From Anaerolineae bacterium (GTDB lineage: Bacteria > Chloroflexota > Anaerolineae > Anaerolineales > Villigracilaceae), in the NCBI GenBank assembly GCA_017303735.1, contig JAFLCF010000258.1:1-5600 (forward strand): a DNA stretch of 5,600 nt, given 5' to 3'. Positions 1-4,747 of this stretch are shown piece by piece. The stretch's first letter is position 1; each line of letters opens with the position of its first letter. A program made the position numbers and the translations under genes. Under the pieces are notes generated by a model, which saw nothing but the letters and a program-made list of their open reading frames with translations, did no database searches and was not told the DNA's origin.

Positions 1-1
1 C

Positions 2-1084
2 GCCTTCATGGGCATTCTCGCAGATTATTTATTGCGTTACTTTGGGTACCAACCCACCGTTTTTGGAGATGCACTTCTAGCCGCATCCTTCGCCGCCTTT
101 GCCGGTTTTCTGGCACTGCGCGGAATTACCGGCACCACCACCACCAGTGTGATTCTGAACACCATTCAATTGCTGACACTGGTCATCTTCGGCATTCTCG
201 CGATAACCTTCCGCCTCACGAACCCAGCCGCATTTGCTCCCACCGAATGGACCTATCCCTCCGCCCTAGCCGTTCTCCTGCCACACAGCACAGACGGGTT
301 GATCTTCCAAATGGTCTTGGCAATGATCCTAATGGTTGGGTTTGAATCGTCTACTGCATTAAGTGCCGCCGCCACCAATGCCCAACGCGATATTCCGCGT
401 GCGACGATTCTGGCATTGATCATTCAAGGATTGTTCTCCTATCTCTTTGGCTATTTCATTGCAGGGTTCGCACTTAATATTCACATCGATGCCACGGCGT
501 CCCAAGCACCCATGGGCGACATCGCTTTACAGATCGGTGACCTACTTCTAGGCGGCTACGGCGCGACGTTAATGGTGTTCTTTGGCTTTACCGTTGCCAT
601 TGCCCTGCTCGGCGGGACGTTAACCGCCATCAACAACGGCGTACGCATCAGCTTTGCCATGGCATTGGATGAAGAAATGCCCGATATCTTTGGCATGCTA
701 CATCCGCGCTACACCACACCATATAACACAGTGATCTTACTCAGCATTGTATGTGCTGTCATTGGCTCTGCCGGAATTATTGGCGGCATGCCTGTATTGA
801 TGGGCATTGTGCTGGCATCCAATTTGGGTGCATTCTTGCTTTATGCCTTGCTGTGCTTGCTCACCATCGTCACCTTTAGCGGCGACTCAACTTTTAATTT
901 CCTGCGCCACTTGCTTATCCCACTGATCGGGTTCTTAGTCAATGTAGGCACCGTTGTATTAGCAGCCAAGATCGGCTTCTCGGCTGGCGGGCTTATCACT
1001 CAAGCCAGTATCATCGCTTGGGGCGTTGCAGGTGTGTGGTTTATAGTGAGTATCCTTTACTATCTCTTTAGAAGAAAAGCCTAA
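2..1084 (+). CDS. APC-superfamily amino acid permease, 3' part (5' end outside window)
   Basis: This is an integral membrane transporter of the amino acid-polyamine-organocation type, probably importing an amino acid by secondary transport; the substrate cannot be read from sequence. About nine hydrophobic spans are visible, numbering from the Met at base 8: roughly residues 20-38, 46-68, 97-117, 132-155, 184-206, 238-260, 262-288, 300-323 and 332-353. The family hallmark is the loop after the third visible span, residues 110-132, with GFESS, TNAQRDIPRA and a conserved Glu113. RGITG at 38-42 also matches the loop after an internal helix in this family. The reading frame is open to the window edge (codons Ala-Phe precede Met8). 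About 360 residues are seen against 450-550 for the family, and the first helices are missing, so Met8 is unlikely to be the real start. The C-terminus ends in a short basic tail (FRRKA). Family assignment is firm; substrate is unknown. Confidence 0.87.
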   Translation, partial: AFMGILADYLLRYFGYQPTVFGDALLAASFAAFAGFLALRGITGTTTTSVILNTIQLLTLVIFGILAITFRLTNPAAFAPTEWTYPSALAVLLPHSTDGLIFQMVLAMILMVGFESSTALSAAATNAQRDIPRATILALIIQGLFSYLFGYFIAGFALNIHIDATASQAPMGDIALQIGDLLLGGYGATLMVFFGFTVAIALLGGTLTAINNGVRISFAMALDEEMPDIFGMLHPRYTTPYNTVILLSIVCAVIGSAGIIGGMPVLMGIVLASNLGAFLLYALLCLLTIVTFSGDSTFNFLRHLLIPLIGFLVNVGTVVLAAKIGFSAGGLITQASIIAWGVAGVWFIVSILYYLFRRKA

Positions 1085-1094
1085 AGCGCCGAAA

Positions 1095-1109
1095 TACCCC
1101 ATTTGGGTA
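1095..1109. promoter_or_regulatory. Inverted repeat TACCC-N5-GGGTA, candidate regulator site
   Basis: TACCC (1095-1099) and GGGTA (1105-1109) form a perfect 5-bp inverted repeat around a 5-bp spacer, 10 bp after the permease stop. An almost identical site lies at 4655-4668, and both contain the 8-mer TTTGGGTA. The site ends 24 bp before a TAGAAT hexamer (1134-1139), much as the second copy sits before TATAAT at 4694. This suggests an activator or repressor site for the phosphatase operon. It could also fold as a weak hairpin after the permease gene, but the stem is short and the following T-rich stretch is poor. The regulator is unknown. Confidence 0.4.
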
Positions 1110-1110
1110 C

Positions 1111-1139
1111 TATTTTCAAACAAGTAGCTTACATAGAAT
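1111..1139 (+). promoter_or_regulatory. Candidate promoter of the phosphatase-kinase-glnA operon
   Basis: TAGAAT at 1134-1139 matches the TATAAT -10 consensus at five of six positions. The hexamer 17 bp upstream (TATTTT, 1111-1116) is a very poor -35, so the promoter would be expected to need an activator. The inverted repeat at 1095-1109 abuts this position. Transcription would start near 1146, giving a leader of about 68 nt that carries the hairpin at 1159-1187. This is inferred from one good hexamer plus the comparison with the promoter at 4670-4699. Confidence 0.3.
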
Positions 1140-1158
1140 TGCTTAATTCTTTATTTCC

Positions 1159-1187
1159 TCACAGCAGGCGAAAAATACCTGCTGTGA
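1159..1187 (+). promoter_or_regulatory. Perfect 10-bp hairpin upstream of the phosphatase gene
   Basis: TCACAGCAGG (1159-1168) and CCTGCTGTGA (1178-1187) are perfectly complementary around a 9-nt A-rich loop. No T-run follows the stem on either strand, so it is not a canonical intrinsic terminator. It ends 26 nt before the TTG start of the phosphatase gene. It could be a leader hairpin affecting translation or mRNA stability, a dyad bound by a protein, or a weak terminator for permease transcripts. Confidence 0.45.
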
Positions 1188-1213
1188 TTGGCTTAGTATG
1201 AAAGCGGCTTGTT

Positions 1214-2044
1214 TTGAGAAAATTCATCCCAGAGATTGAAAGCAGCGGTTTGAGCATTATCGGTCCCGTACGGGAAGATAATCAGGATGCGATTCACATC
1301 ACAGAATACCCTCTTGACGCTGGGGCTGGATTTCTCTTTGCCATTGCAGATGGCATGGGCGGGTATGCACATGGAGGCATGGCAAGCGCCTTAGCCCTCG
1401 AGTCATTTTTGAACGTAATCCATTCTCAACCCAATCAACCTGTTTTACGCACCTTACAACGCGGAATTGAAACAGCCAATCTGCACGTGTATCAAAAAGC
1501 CCGTCAAATGGATGCCGGACGCATGGGCACCACACTCACTGCCGCATATATTCTGGGAGATATGCTCTACCTTGCACATGTTGGTGATAGTCGCGCCTAT
1601 CTCATTCGCGATGGTCGCGCCATTTGCCTGACGGCAGACCACACCACAGTGGGAGATATGGTCCGCGCAAAGTTGATTCCAGCCACCAAGATCAGAACCC
1701 ACGCCCAGCGCTCCATCTTAACCAAATCCATAGGAACCGATCTATTCGTGCAGCCCGATATCATTCAGCAAAAACTCAAGGCAGGCGATTGCCTGATCCT
1801 ATGCTCAGACGGATTGTGGTCAGTCGTGGATGATGAAGATTTTGCACAAGTCACATCACAAGCCGATTCTGTTTCTGAAATCAACCAAACTCTGGTAGAC
1901 CTGGCACTCGCCCACCACACCGATGACAATGTTTCCGTGATCTCTTTTTCCATTCGCAGTTTCATTCCCGTTTCTGATGAACAAGAGTCGCTCGCAGAAG
2001 AATCGCTTGGGTGGTTCAAAAAGCTAAGGAAAATAGTGTCATGA
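1214..2044 (+). CDS. PP2C-family (PPM) serine/threonine protein phosphatase
   Basis: This is a soluble, metal-dependent phosphoprotein phosphatase of 276 residues, close to the 240-260 usual for stand-alone bacterial PrpC/Stp/PstP catalytic domains. The family motifs appear in order: REDNQD (20-25), ADGMGG (45-50), MGTTL (104-108), VGDSRAY (123-129), TADHT (140-144), LTKSIG (169-174), SDGLW (198-202) and DDNVSV (237-242). The expected metal-binding aspartates D25, D46, D199 and D238 are present, so it should be active. There is no signal peptide or membrane span; a short charged tail follows the domain. The start is TTG: an in-frame TGA at 1199-1201 blocks earlier starts, and the first in-frame ATG lies beyond the essential REDNQD motif. 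The ribosome site is weak (GAAAG, 1200-1204). The stop overlaps the kinase start as ATGA, so the two are probably translationally coupled. It most likely opposes that kinase. Confidence 0.93.
   Translation: MRKFIPEIESSGLSIIGPVREDNQDAIHITEYPLDAGAGFLFAIADGMGGYAHGGMASALALESFLNVIHSQPNQPVLRTLQRGIETANLHVYQKARQMDAGRMGTTLTAAYILGDMLYLAHVGDSRAYLIRDGRAICLTADHTTVGDMVRAKLIPATKIRTHAQRSILTKSIGTDLFVQPDIIQQKLKAGDCLILCSDGLWSVVDDEDFAQVTSQADSVSEINQTLVDLALAHHTDDNVSVISFSIRSFIPVSDEQESLAEESLGWFKKLRKIVS
2026..2030 (+). promoter_or_regulatory. Shine-Dalgarno AAGGA selecting the kinase start at 2041
   Basis: AAGGA at 2026-2030 lies 10 nt before the ATG at 2041, inside the end of the phosphatase gene. This favours the ATG at 2041, which overlaps the phosphatase TGA at 2042-2044, over the longer GTG-initiated frame from 2011. 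Confidence 0.5.
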
Positions 2045-3051
2045 GTGCCTATGCTATAATGACCAACACTATGCTGCAAATCGGTGATCAATTTGATCAT
2101 TATCAAATTCAAGCGCACATGGCTCAGGGCGGCATGAGTGATATCTATCGCGCTTTTGATCTTATGCATCGCCGCGAAGTCGTCATCAAAATTCCCGACC
2201 ATTCCATGATCGGTGACCCCGCTCAATTTGAACGCTTTCAACGCGAACTTGAAGTGATGAAATCCCTCGACCACCCAGCCATTCTTAAGGGACTGGGCTC
2301 AGGCAAGTACAACCGCGTTCCCTATCTGGTGACGGAATTCGTCCACGGCGAATCATTGCGTACCTTGATGGAAAAAAGCGGCTCATTCCCGACCGAACAA
2401 GTTGTTGCTCTCATCCAAAAATTAGCCAACGGGATGGCTTACTGCCACAAAAATGAAGTCATCCATCGCGACCTGAAACCCGAAAATATTCTCATCACAT
2501 CTGACGAACAACCCATCATCATGGATTTCGGTCTCGCGCTAACAAAAGATTCGCATCGTGTCACGTATTCGAACTTAAGCGCCACCATGGGCACCCCCGA
2601 CTATATGTCGCCCGAACAGATTGAAGGGCAGCGTGGTGACCAGCGCACCGACATTTATGCACTCGGTACGATCATGTATGAGATGCTTGCCGGGCGCACG
2701 CCCTTCACAGGCGATACACCCATGGCAGTGATGGCGCAACACCTGAACAATACAGCTCCCCGTTTGGATAAAGTAAATCCATCCATTTCAGCCCAGGTTG
2801 CAGCCATTGTTGCAACTTGTTTGGCGCGCAACCCTGAAGATCGCTACCCCAATATGGAAGCCTTGATCGCGGCACTCGAGAACCCAGAAGCTGTAAATAT
2901 TTCCATACTTGATCAGTCCAGCACACCAACCAAGCCCAGTTCAAACCTATCGTTGACCGCTCAACAGACCATTAAGGGTGTGGCAATTGCAGTTGGCATT
3001 ATCGTTGTGTTGATCCTTCTATCATTAGGCTTGCAAACCCTGCGCCCATAA
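2041..3051 (+). CDS. Hanks-type serine/threonine protein kinase with a C-terminal membrane anchor
   Basis: This eukaryotic-like Ser/Thr kinase has 336 residues from ATG 2041. Motifs in order: glycine-rich loop AQGGMSDIY (28-36), VVIK with ATP-binding Lys50, helix-C Glu69 (FQRE), catalytic loop HRDLKPEN (142-149, Asp144), metal-binding DFG (162-164), activation segment with Ser/Thr residues, and GTPDYMSPEQ (184-193), followed by TDIYALG. All catalytic residues are intact; the loop's first glycine is Ala28 and its third is Ser33. After the domain comes a Ser/Thr/Pro/Asn-rich linker of about 25 residues, then one hydrophobic helix (about 313-331) ending at Arg-Pro. It is therefore tail-anchored with the kinase in the cytoplasm and has no PASTA or other outside sensor. 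The gene overlaps the phosphatase by four bases and precedes glnA by 24 bp, so the phosphatase is the likely partner and GS a possible target (inference). ATG 2071 is an alternative start that removes ten residues without touching the domain. Confidence 0.93.
   Translation: MSAYAIMTNTMLQIGDQFDHYQIQAHMAQGGMSDIYRAFDLMHRREVVIKIPDHSMIGDPAQFERFQRELEVMKSLDHPAILKGLGSGKYNRVPYLVTEFVHGESLRTLMEKSGSFPTEQVVALIQKLANGMAYCHKNEVIHRDLKPENILITSDEQPIIMDFGLALTKDSHRVTYSNLSATMGTPDYMSPEQIEGQRGDQRTDIYALGTIMYEMLAGRTPFTGDTPMAVMAQHLNNTAPRLDKVNPSISAQVAAIVATCLARNPEDRYPNMEALIAALENPEAVNISILDQSSTPTKPSSNLSLTAQQTIKGVAIAVGIIVVLILLSLGLQTLRP
2052..2060 (+). promoter_or_regulatory. Candidate internal extended -10 promoter (TGC-TATAAT)
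   Basis: TGCTATAAT at 2052-2060 is a perfect extended -10 element just inside the kinase reading frame. No good -35 is seen. Transcription would begin around 2067-2071, at or next to the in-frame ATG 2071, giving a leaderless or nearly leaderless kinase mRNA. The match could be chance within coding sequence (Ala-Tyr-Ala-Ile-Met codons). Confidence 0.25.
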
Positions 3052-3075
3052 CATTCCTTTCCCACGAGCATTTTC

Positions 3076-4410
3076 ATGACATCCGACCAAATCTCAGATA
3101 TTCTGACGCGTACCGAACAGAACCAGATCAAGTTCATTGACCTGCAATTTACCGACGTTGTTGGCGTCGTCAAGAACGTCACCATTCCTATTCATCAACT
3201 TCCCGCCGCGCTTGAAAATGGTATCTGGTTCGATGGCTCTTCCATTGAAGGCTTCGCCCGCATCGCCGAAAGCGACATGCATCTGCGTCCAGACCCTTCT
3301 ACCTTAGCCATCATCCCCTGGCTCAAAGGGGATGAAGCCACCGCCCGCCTGATCTGTAACGTGTTCACGCCAGATGGGCAACCTTTCCCCGGCGATCCAC
3401 GTTCGATCCTCAAGAAGATGTTGGAAGAAGCCGCTGAAATGGGCTTTCGCTACAACACCGGACCCGAACTTGAATTCTTCCTGCTTAAGCCAAATGCCGA
3501 TGGCAGCCTAACGCCGCCCACCCCACACGATAGCGGCAGTTACTTCGATGCCCCATCGGATATGTCTGCCGGGTTAAGGCGCCAAATGGCTAACACCTTA
3601 GATGCGCTCGGCTTGCAAGTGGAAGCCATGCATCACGAAGGCGCACATGGACAGCAAGAGATCGACTTCCGTTATTCAGATGCGCTCACCACCGCCGACA
3701 GTGCTGTGACCTTGCGTGTGGCATTAAAAGTCATCGCCCAATTGAATGGACTGTATTGCACCTTCCTGCCCAAGCCCATTCGCGGCATCAATGGCAGCGG
3801 CATGCACGTGCACCAAAGCCTCACTTATATTGCCAACGGCAAAAATGCCTTCTCAGACCCCGGCGACCCGCATGGGCTTTCCAAGATTGCCAAACATTTT
3901 ATTGCCGGGCAGCTCGCCCACGCCAAAGGGATGTGCGCCATTCTGGCACCTTTGGTCAATTCATACAAACGCCTCGTCGCTGGATACGAAGCCCCTGTTC
4001 ATATTAGTTGGGCACGCATCAACCGCTCCGCCTTGATCCGCGTTCCGCGCGCCTCCGAAAGCGACTCAACCCGCATTGAGCTGCGCTGCCCAGACCCAAG
4101 CTGCAACCCCTATCTTGCTTTCACCGTCATGCTTGCCGCCGGATTGGATGGCATCCGCCGCGAATTGCAAGTCCCTGAGGCGACAGAAGAAAATATCTAC
4201 TTGTTGGAAAAGCCAGATTACGCGTCCTATCCTTTGTTACCCACATCGCTCAACCAAGCTCTGCGAGCCATGGAAGAAAATGAAGTGATTCGCAATGCAG
4301 TAGGAGCTCATACGCATGAAGTGTTCATCAATGCCAAACGGCTGGAATGGGAAGACTATCGCCTGGAAGTGACCGATTGGGAGCTCGAAAAATACCTTCC
4401 CAATTACTAA
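3076..4410 (+). CDS. glnA: Glutamine synthetase type I, GSI-alpha-like
   Basis: This enzyme makes glutamine from glutamate, ammonium and ATP in the cytoplasm, normally as a dodecamer. Its 444 residues equal the length of the Bacillus subtilis GSI-alpha enzyme. Visible motifs: the N-terminal FDGSSIEGF (52-60), GPELEFF (129-135, metal ligands E131 and E133), HHEGAHGQQE (186-195, E188 and E195), NGSGMH (239-244, H244), YKRLVAGYEAP (297-307, E305), NRSALIRVP (316-324, R317 and R322), and RIELR (333-337). All expected catalytic residues are present. The roughly 25-residue insertion of GSI-beta and the YDLP adenylylation motif are absent. Arg62 matches the B. subtilis arginine needed for glutamine feedback inhibition, so feedback control is likely. 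HHEVAPGQ of relatives reads HHEGAHGQ here. The start is fixed between the in-frame kinase stop (3049-3051) and 3076, with only a weak ribosome site. It is probably the last gene of the phosphatase-kinase operon, with readthrough to the terminator at 4612-4644. Confidence 0.95.
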   Translation: MTSDQISDILTRTEQNQIKFIDLQFTDVVGVVKNVTIPIHQLPAALENGIWFDGSSIEGFARIAESDMHLRPDPSTLAIIPWLKGDEATARLICNVFTPDGQPFPGDPRSILKKMLEEAAEMGFRYNTGPELEFFLLKPNADGSLTPPTPHDSGSYFDAPSDMSAGLRRQMANTLDALGLQVEAMHHEGAHGQQEIDFRYSDALTTADSAVTLRVALKVIAQLNGLYCTFLPKPIRGINGSGMHVHQSLTYIANGKNAFSDPGDPHGLSKIAKHFIAGQLAHAKGMCAILAPLVNSYKRLVAGYEAPVHISWARINRSALIRVPRASESDSTRIELRCPDPSCNPYLAFTVMLAAGLDGIRRELQVPEATEENIYLLEKPDYASYPLLPTSLNQALRAMEENEVIRNAVGAHTHEVFINAKRLEWEDYRLEVTDWELEKYLPNY

Positions 4411-4441
4411 ACTTGGCTTTCAAAGCGGTCAGCATAAATTG

Positions 4442-4470
4442 TTGACAGCTTTTGTCTTTTATCATCTAAC
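4442..4470 (+). promoter_or_regulatory. Candidate promoter P1 with consensus -35
   Basis: TTGACA (4442-4447) is a perfect sigma-70 -35 hexamer, 31 bp past the glnA stop. At the ideal 17-bp spacing lies TCTAAC (4465-4470), four of six matches to TATAAT. Transcription would start near 4477 and give a leader or small RNA running to the terminator at 4612-4644. TATCAT (4460-4465) is a better hexamer but only 12 bp away, which is too close. Confidence 0.45.
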
Positions 4471-4487
4471 AGCACCCATTCGGGGAA

Positions 4488-4516
4488 TGGACTAGACCTC
4501 TGGAGGTCTTTATACT
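4488..4516 (+). promoter_or_regulatory. Candidate promoter P1b with a dyad filling its spacer
   Basis: TGGACT (4488-4493, four of six to TTGACA) and TATACT (4511-4516, five of six to TATAAT) are exactly 17 bp apart. The spacer is almost entirely the inverted repeat AGACCTC-TG-GAGGTCT (4494-4509). A dyad between -35 and -10 is a usual place for an operator. MerR-family regulators bind there too but normally use 19-20 bp spacers. Alternatively, in RNA from P1 the same bases form a hairpin, extended by TGGAC (4488-4492) pairing with GTCCA (4517-4521). Confidence 0.35.
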
Positions 4517-4594
4517 GTCCACAGTTAATAAGCGTACTTCATGAAAGGGTATCAGCACTACATCCTCTCGGCTTATTCTCCCCTCCTTGGTTAA

Positions 4595-4608
4595 GTCCCG
4601 AAAGGGAC
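4595..4608 (+). promoter_or_regulatory. GNRA-tetraloop hairpin
   Basis: GTCCC-GAAA-GGGAC is a perfect 5-bp stem closed by a GNRA tetraloop, one of the most stable small RNA folds. It lies between the end of the 17-codon ORF (4594) and the terminator's A-rich left arm. This supports the segment acting as RNA, although its role is unknown. Confidence 0.4.
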
Positions 4609-4611
4609 AAA

Positions 4612-4644
4612 AAAAGAGGACGGATTGAGCACCCGTCCTCTTTT
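4612..4644 (+). terminator. Bidirectional Rho-independent terminator
   Basis: AAAAGAGGACGG (4612-4623) and CCGTCCTCTTTT (4633-4644) form a perfect 12-bp stem with a 9-nt loop. The GC-rich core is eight base pairs and runs into TTTT on the plus strand. On the minus strand the stem is followed by seven Ts (A-run 4609-4615), so it should also stop leftward transcription. It is the first clear terminator after glnA and probably ends the phosphatase-kinase-glnA transcript and any RNA from P1 or P1b. It also insulates or attenuates the second GS gene. Confidence 0.85.
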
Positions 4645-4654
4645 GCTTTAATTG

Positions 4655-4668
4655 TACCCGTTTGGGTA
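4655..4668. promoter_or_regulatory. Inverted repeat TACCC-N4-GGGTA, second candidate regulator site
   Basis: TACCC (4655-4659) and GGGTA (4664-4668) are a perfect inverted repeat around GTTT. The site abuts the -35 region of the promoter at 4670-4699 and lies about 43-45 bp upstream of its expected start point, the position of a class II activator. It shares TTTGGGTA and its placement with the copy at 1095-1109. It does not match the NtcA (GTA-N8-TAC) or TnrA/GlnR (TGTNA-N7-TNACA) consensus. Confidence 0.45.
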
Positions 4669-4669
4669 A

Positions 4670-4699
4670 TAGACCTGCCCTCCCTACACCTCCTATAAT
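4670..4699 (+). promoter_or_regulatory. Candidate promoter P2 of the second GS gene
   Basis: TATAAT (4694-4699) is a perfect -10 hexamer. TAGACC (4670-4675) matches TTGACA at four of six positions with an 18-bp spacer. Transcription would start near 4706 and give a leader of about 41 nt carrying the ribosome site at 4733-4738. Its position after the terminator means the second GS gene can be expressed independently of the upstream operon. Confidence 0.6.
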
Positions 4700-4732
4700 C
4701 TCGAAGTCACTCGAAATCAAAATCTAATATGT

Positions 4733-4738
4733 AAGGAG
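4733..4738 (+). promoter_or_regulatory. Strong Shine-Dalgarno AAGGAG for the second GS gene
   Basis: AAGGAG lies 9 nt before ATG 4748. It is the strongest ribosome site in the window, in contrast to the weak sites before the phosphatase gene and the first GS gene, and it fixes the start. Confidence 0.75.
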
Positions 4739-4747
4739 AAATTATTC

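Larger units (their letters stand above)
4477..4645 (+). ncRNA. Candidate structured leader or small RNA upstream of the second GS gene
   Basis: The stretch between candidate promoter P1 and the terminator is rich in stems. CCATTC/GAATGG (4476-4490) comes first, then AGACCTC/GAGGTCT (4494-4509), then AATAAGC (4527-4533) with GCTTATT (4571-4577). A GAAA-capped stem GTCCC/GGGAC (4595-4608) and the terminator hairpin follow. TCCTCT (4563-4568) could instead pair with AGAGGA (4615-4620) in the terminator's left arm, a possible antiterminator. An ATG at 4541 opens a 17-codon ORF (MKGYQHYILSAYSPLLG) that stops at 4594, one base before the GAAA stem; it lacks a Shine-Dalgarno. No signature of a riboswitch class, T-box, 6S, SRP or tmRNA that I know was found. 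A second promoter lies downstream of the terminator, so it could be a free small RNA as well as an attenuated leader. Confidence 0.3.

Noticed and set aside
8..1084. Complete permease starting at ATG 8
   Set aside because: The frame is open to the window edge and the first helices typical of the family are missing, so it is treated as a 5'-truncated view of a longer gene.
2011..2040. GTG 2011 as the kinase start
   Set aside because: It would overlap the phosphatase by 34 bases; ATG 2041 has AAGGA 10 nt upstream and the typical ATGA coupling.
1299..2274. Minus-strand ORFs opposite the phosphatase and kinase genes
   Set aside because: They lie opposite genes with intact catalytic motifs and show no recognisable domain; they are coding shadows.
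4416..4426. GCTTT-C-AAAGC after glnA as a terminator
   Set aside because: The loop would be one base and no T-tract follows; the first credible terminator is at 4612-4644.
4474..4485. Third TACCC/GGGTA-like site (ACCC-ATTC-GGGG) at the P1 start point
   Set aside because: It lacks the outer T and A bases and is better explained by the CCATTC/GAATGG stem; too degenerate to count.
4466..4720. Minus-strand 84-codon ORF in the intergenic region
   Set aside because: It starts at TTG, crosses the strong bidirectional terminator, and has no recognisable protein motif.
4411..4747. NtcA, TnrA/GlnR, T-box or known riboswitch elements including glutamine riboswitches
   Set aside because: I searched by eye for GTA-N8-TAC, TGTNA-N7-TNACA, the T-box core and common aptamer cores and found no acceptable match; a covariance-model search would be decisive.
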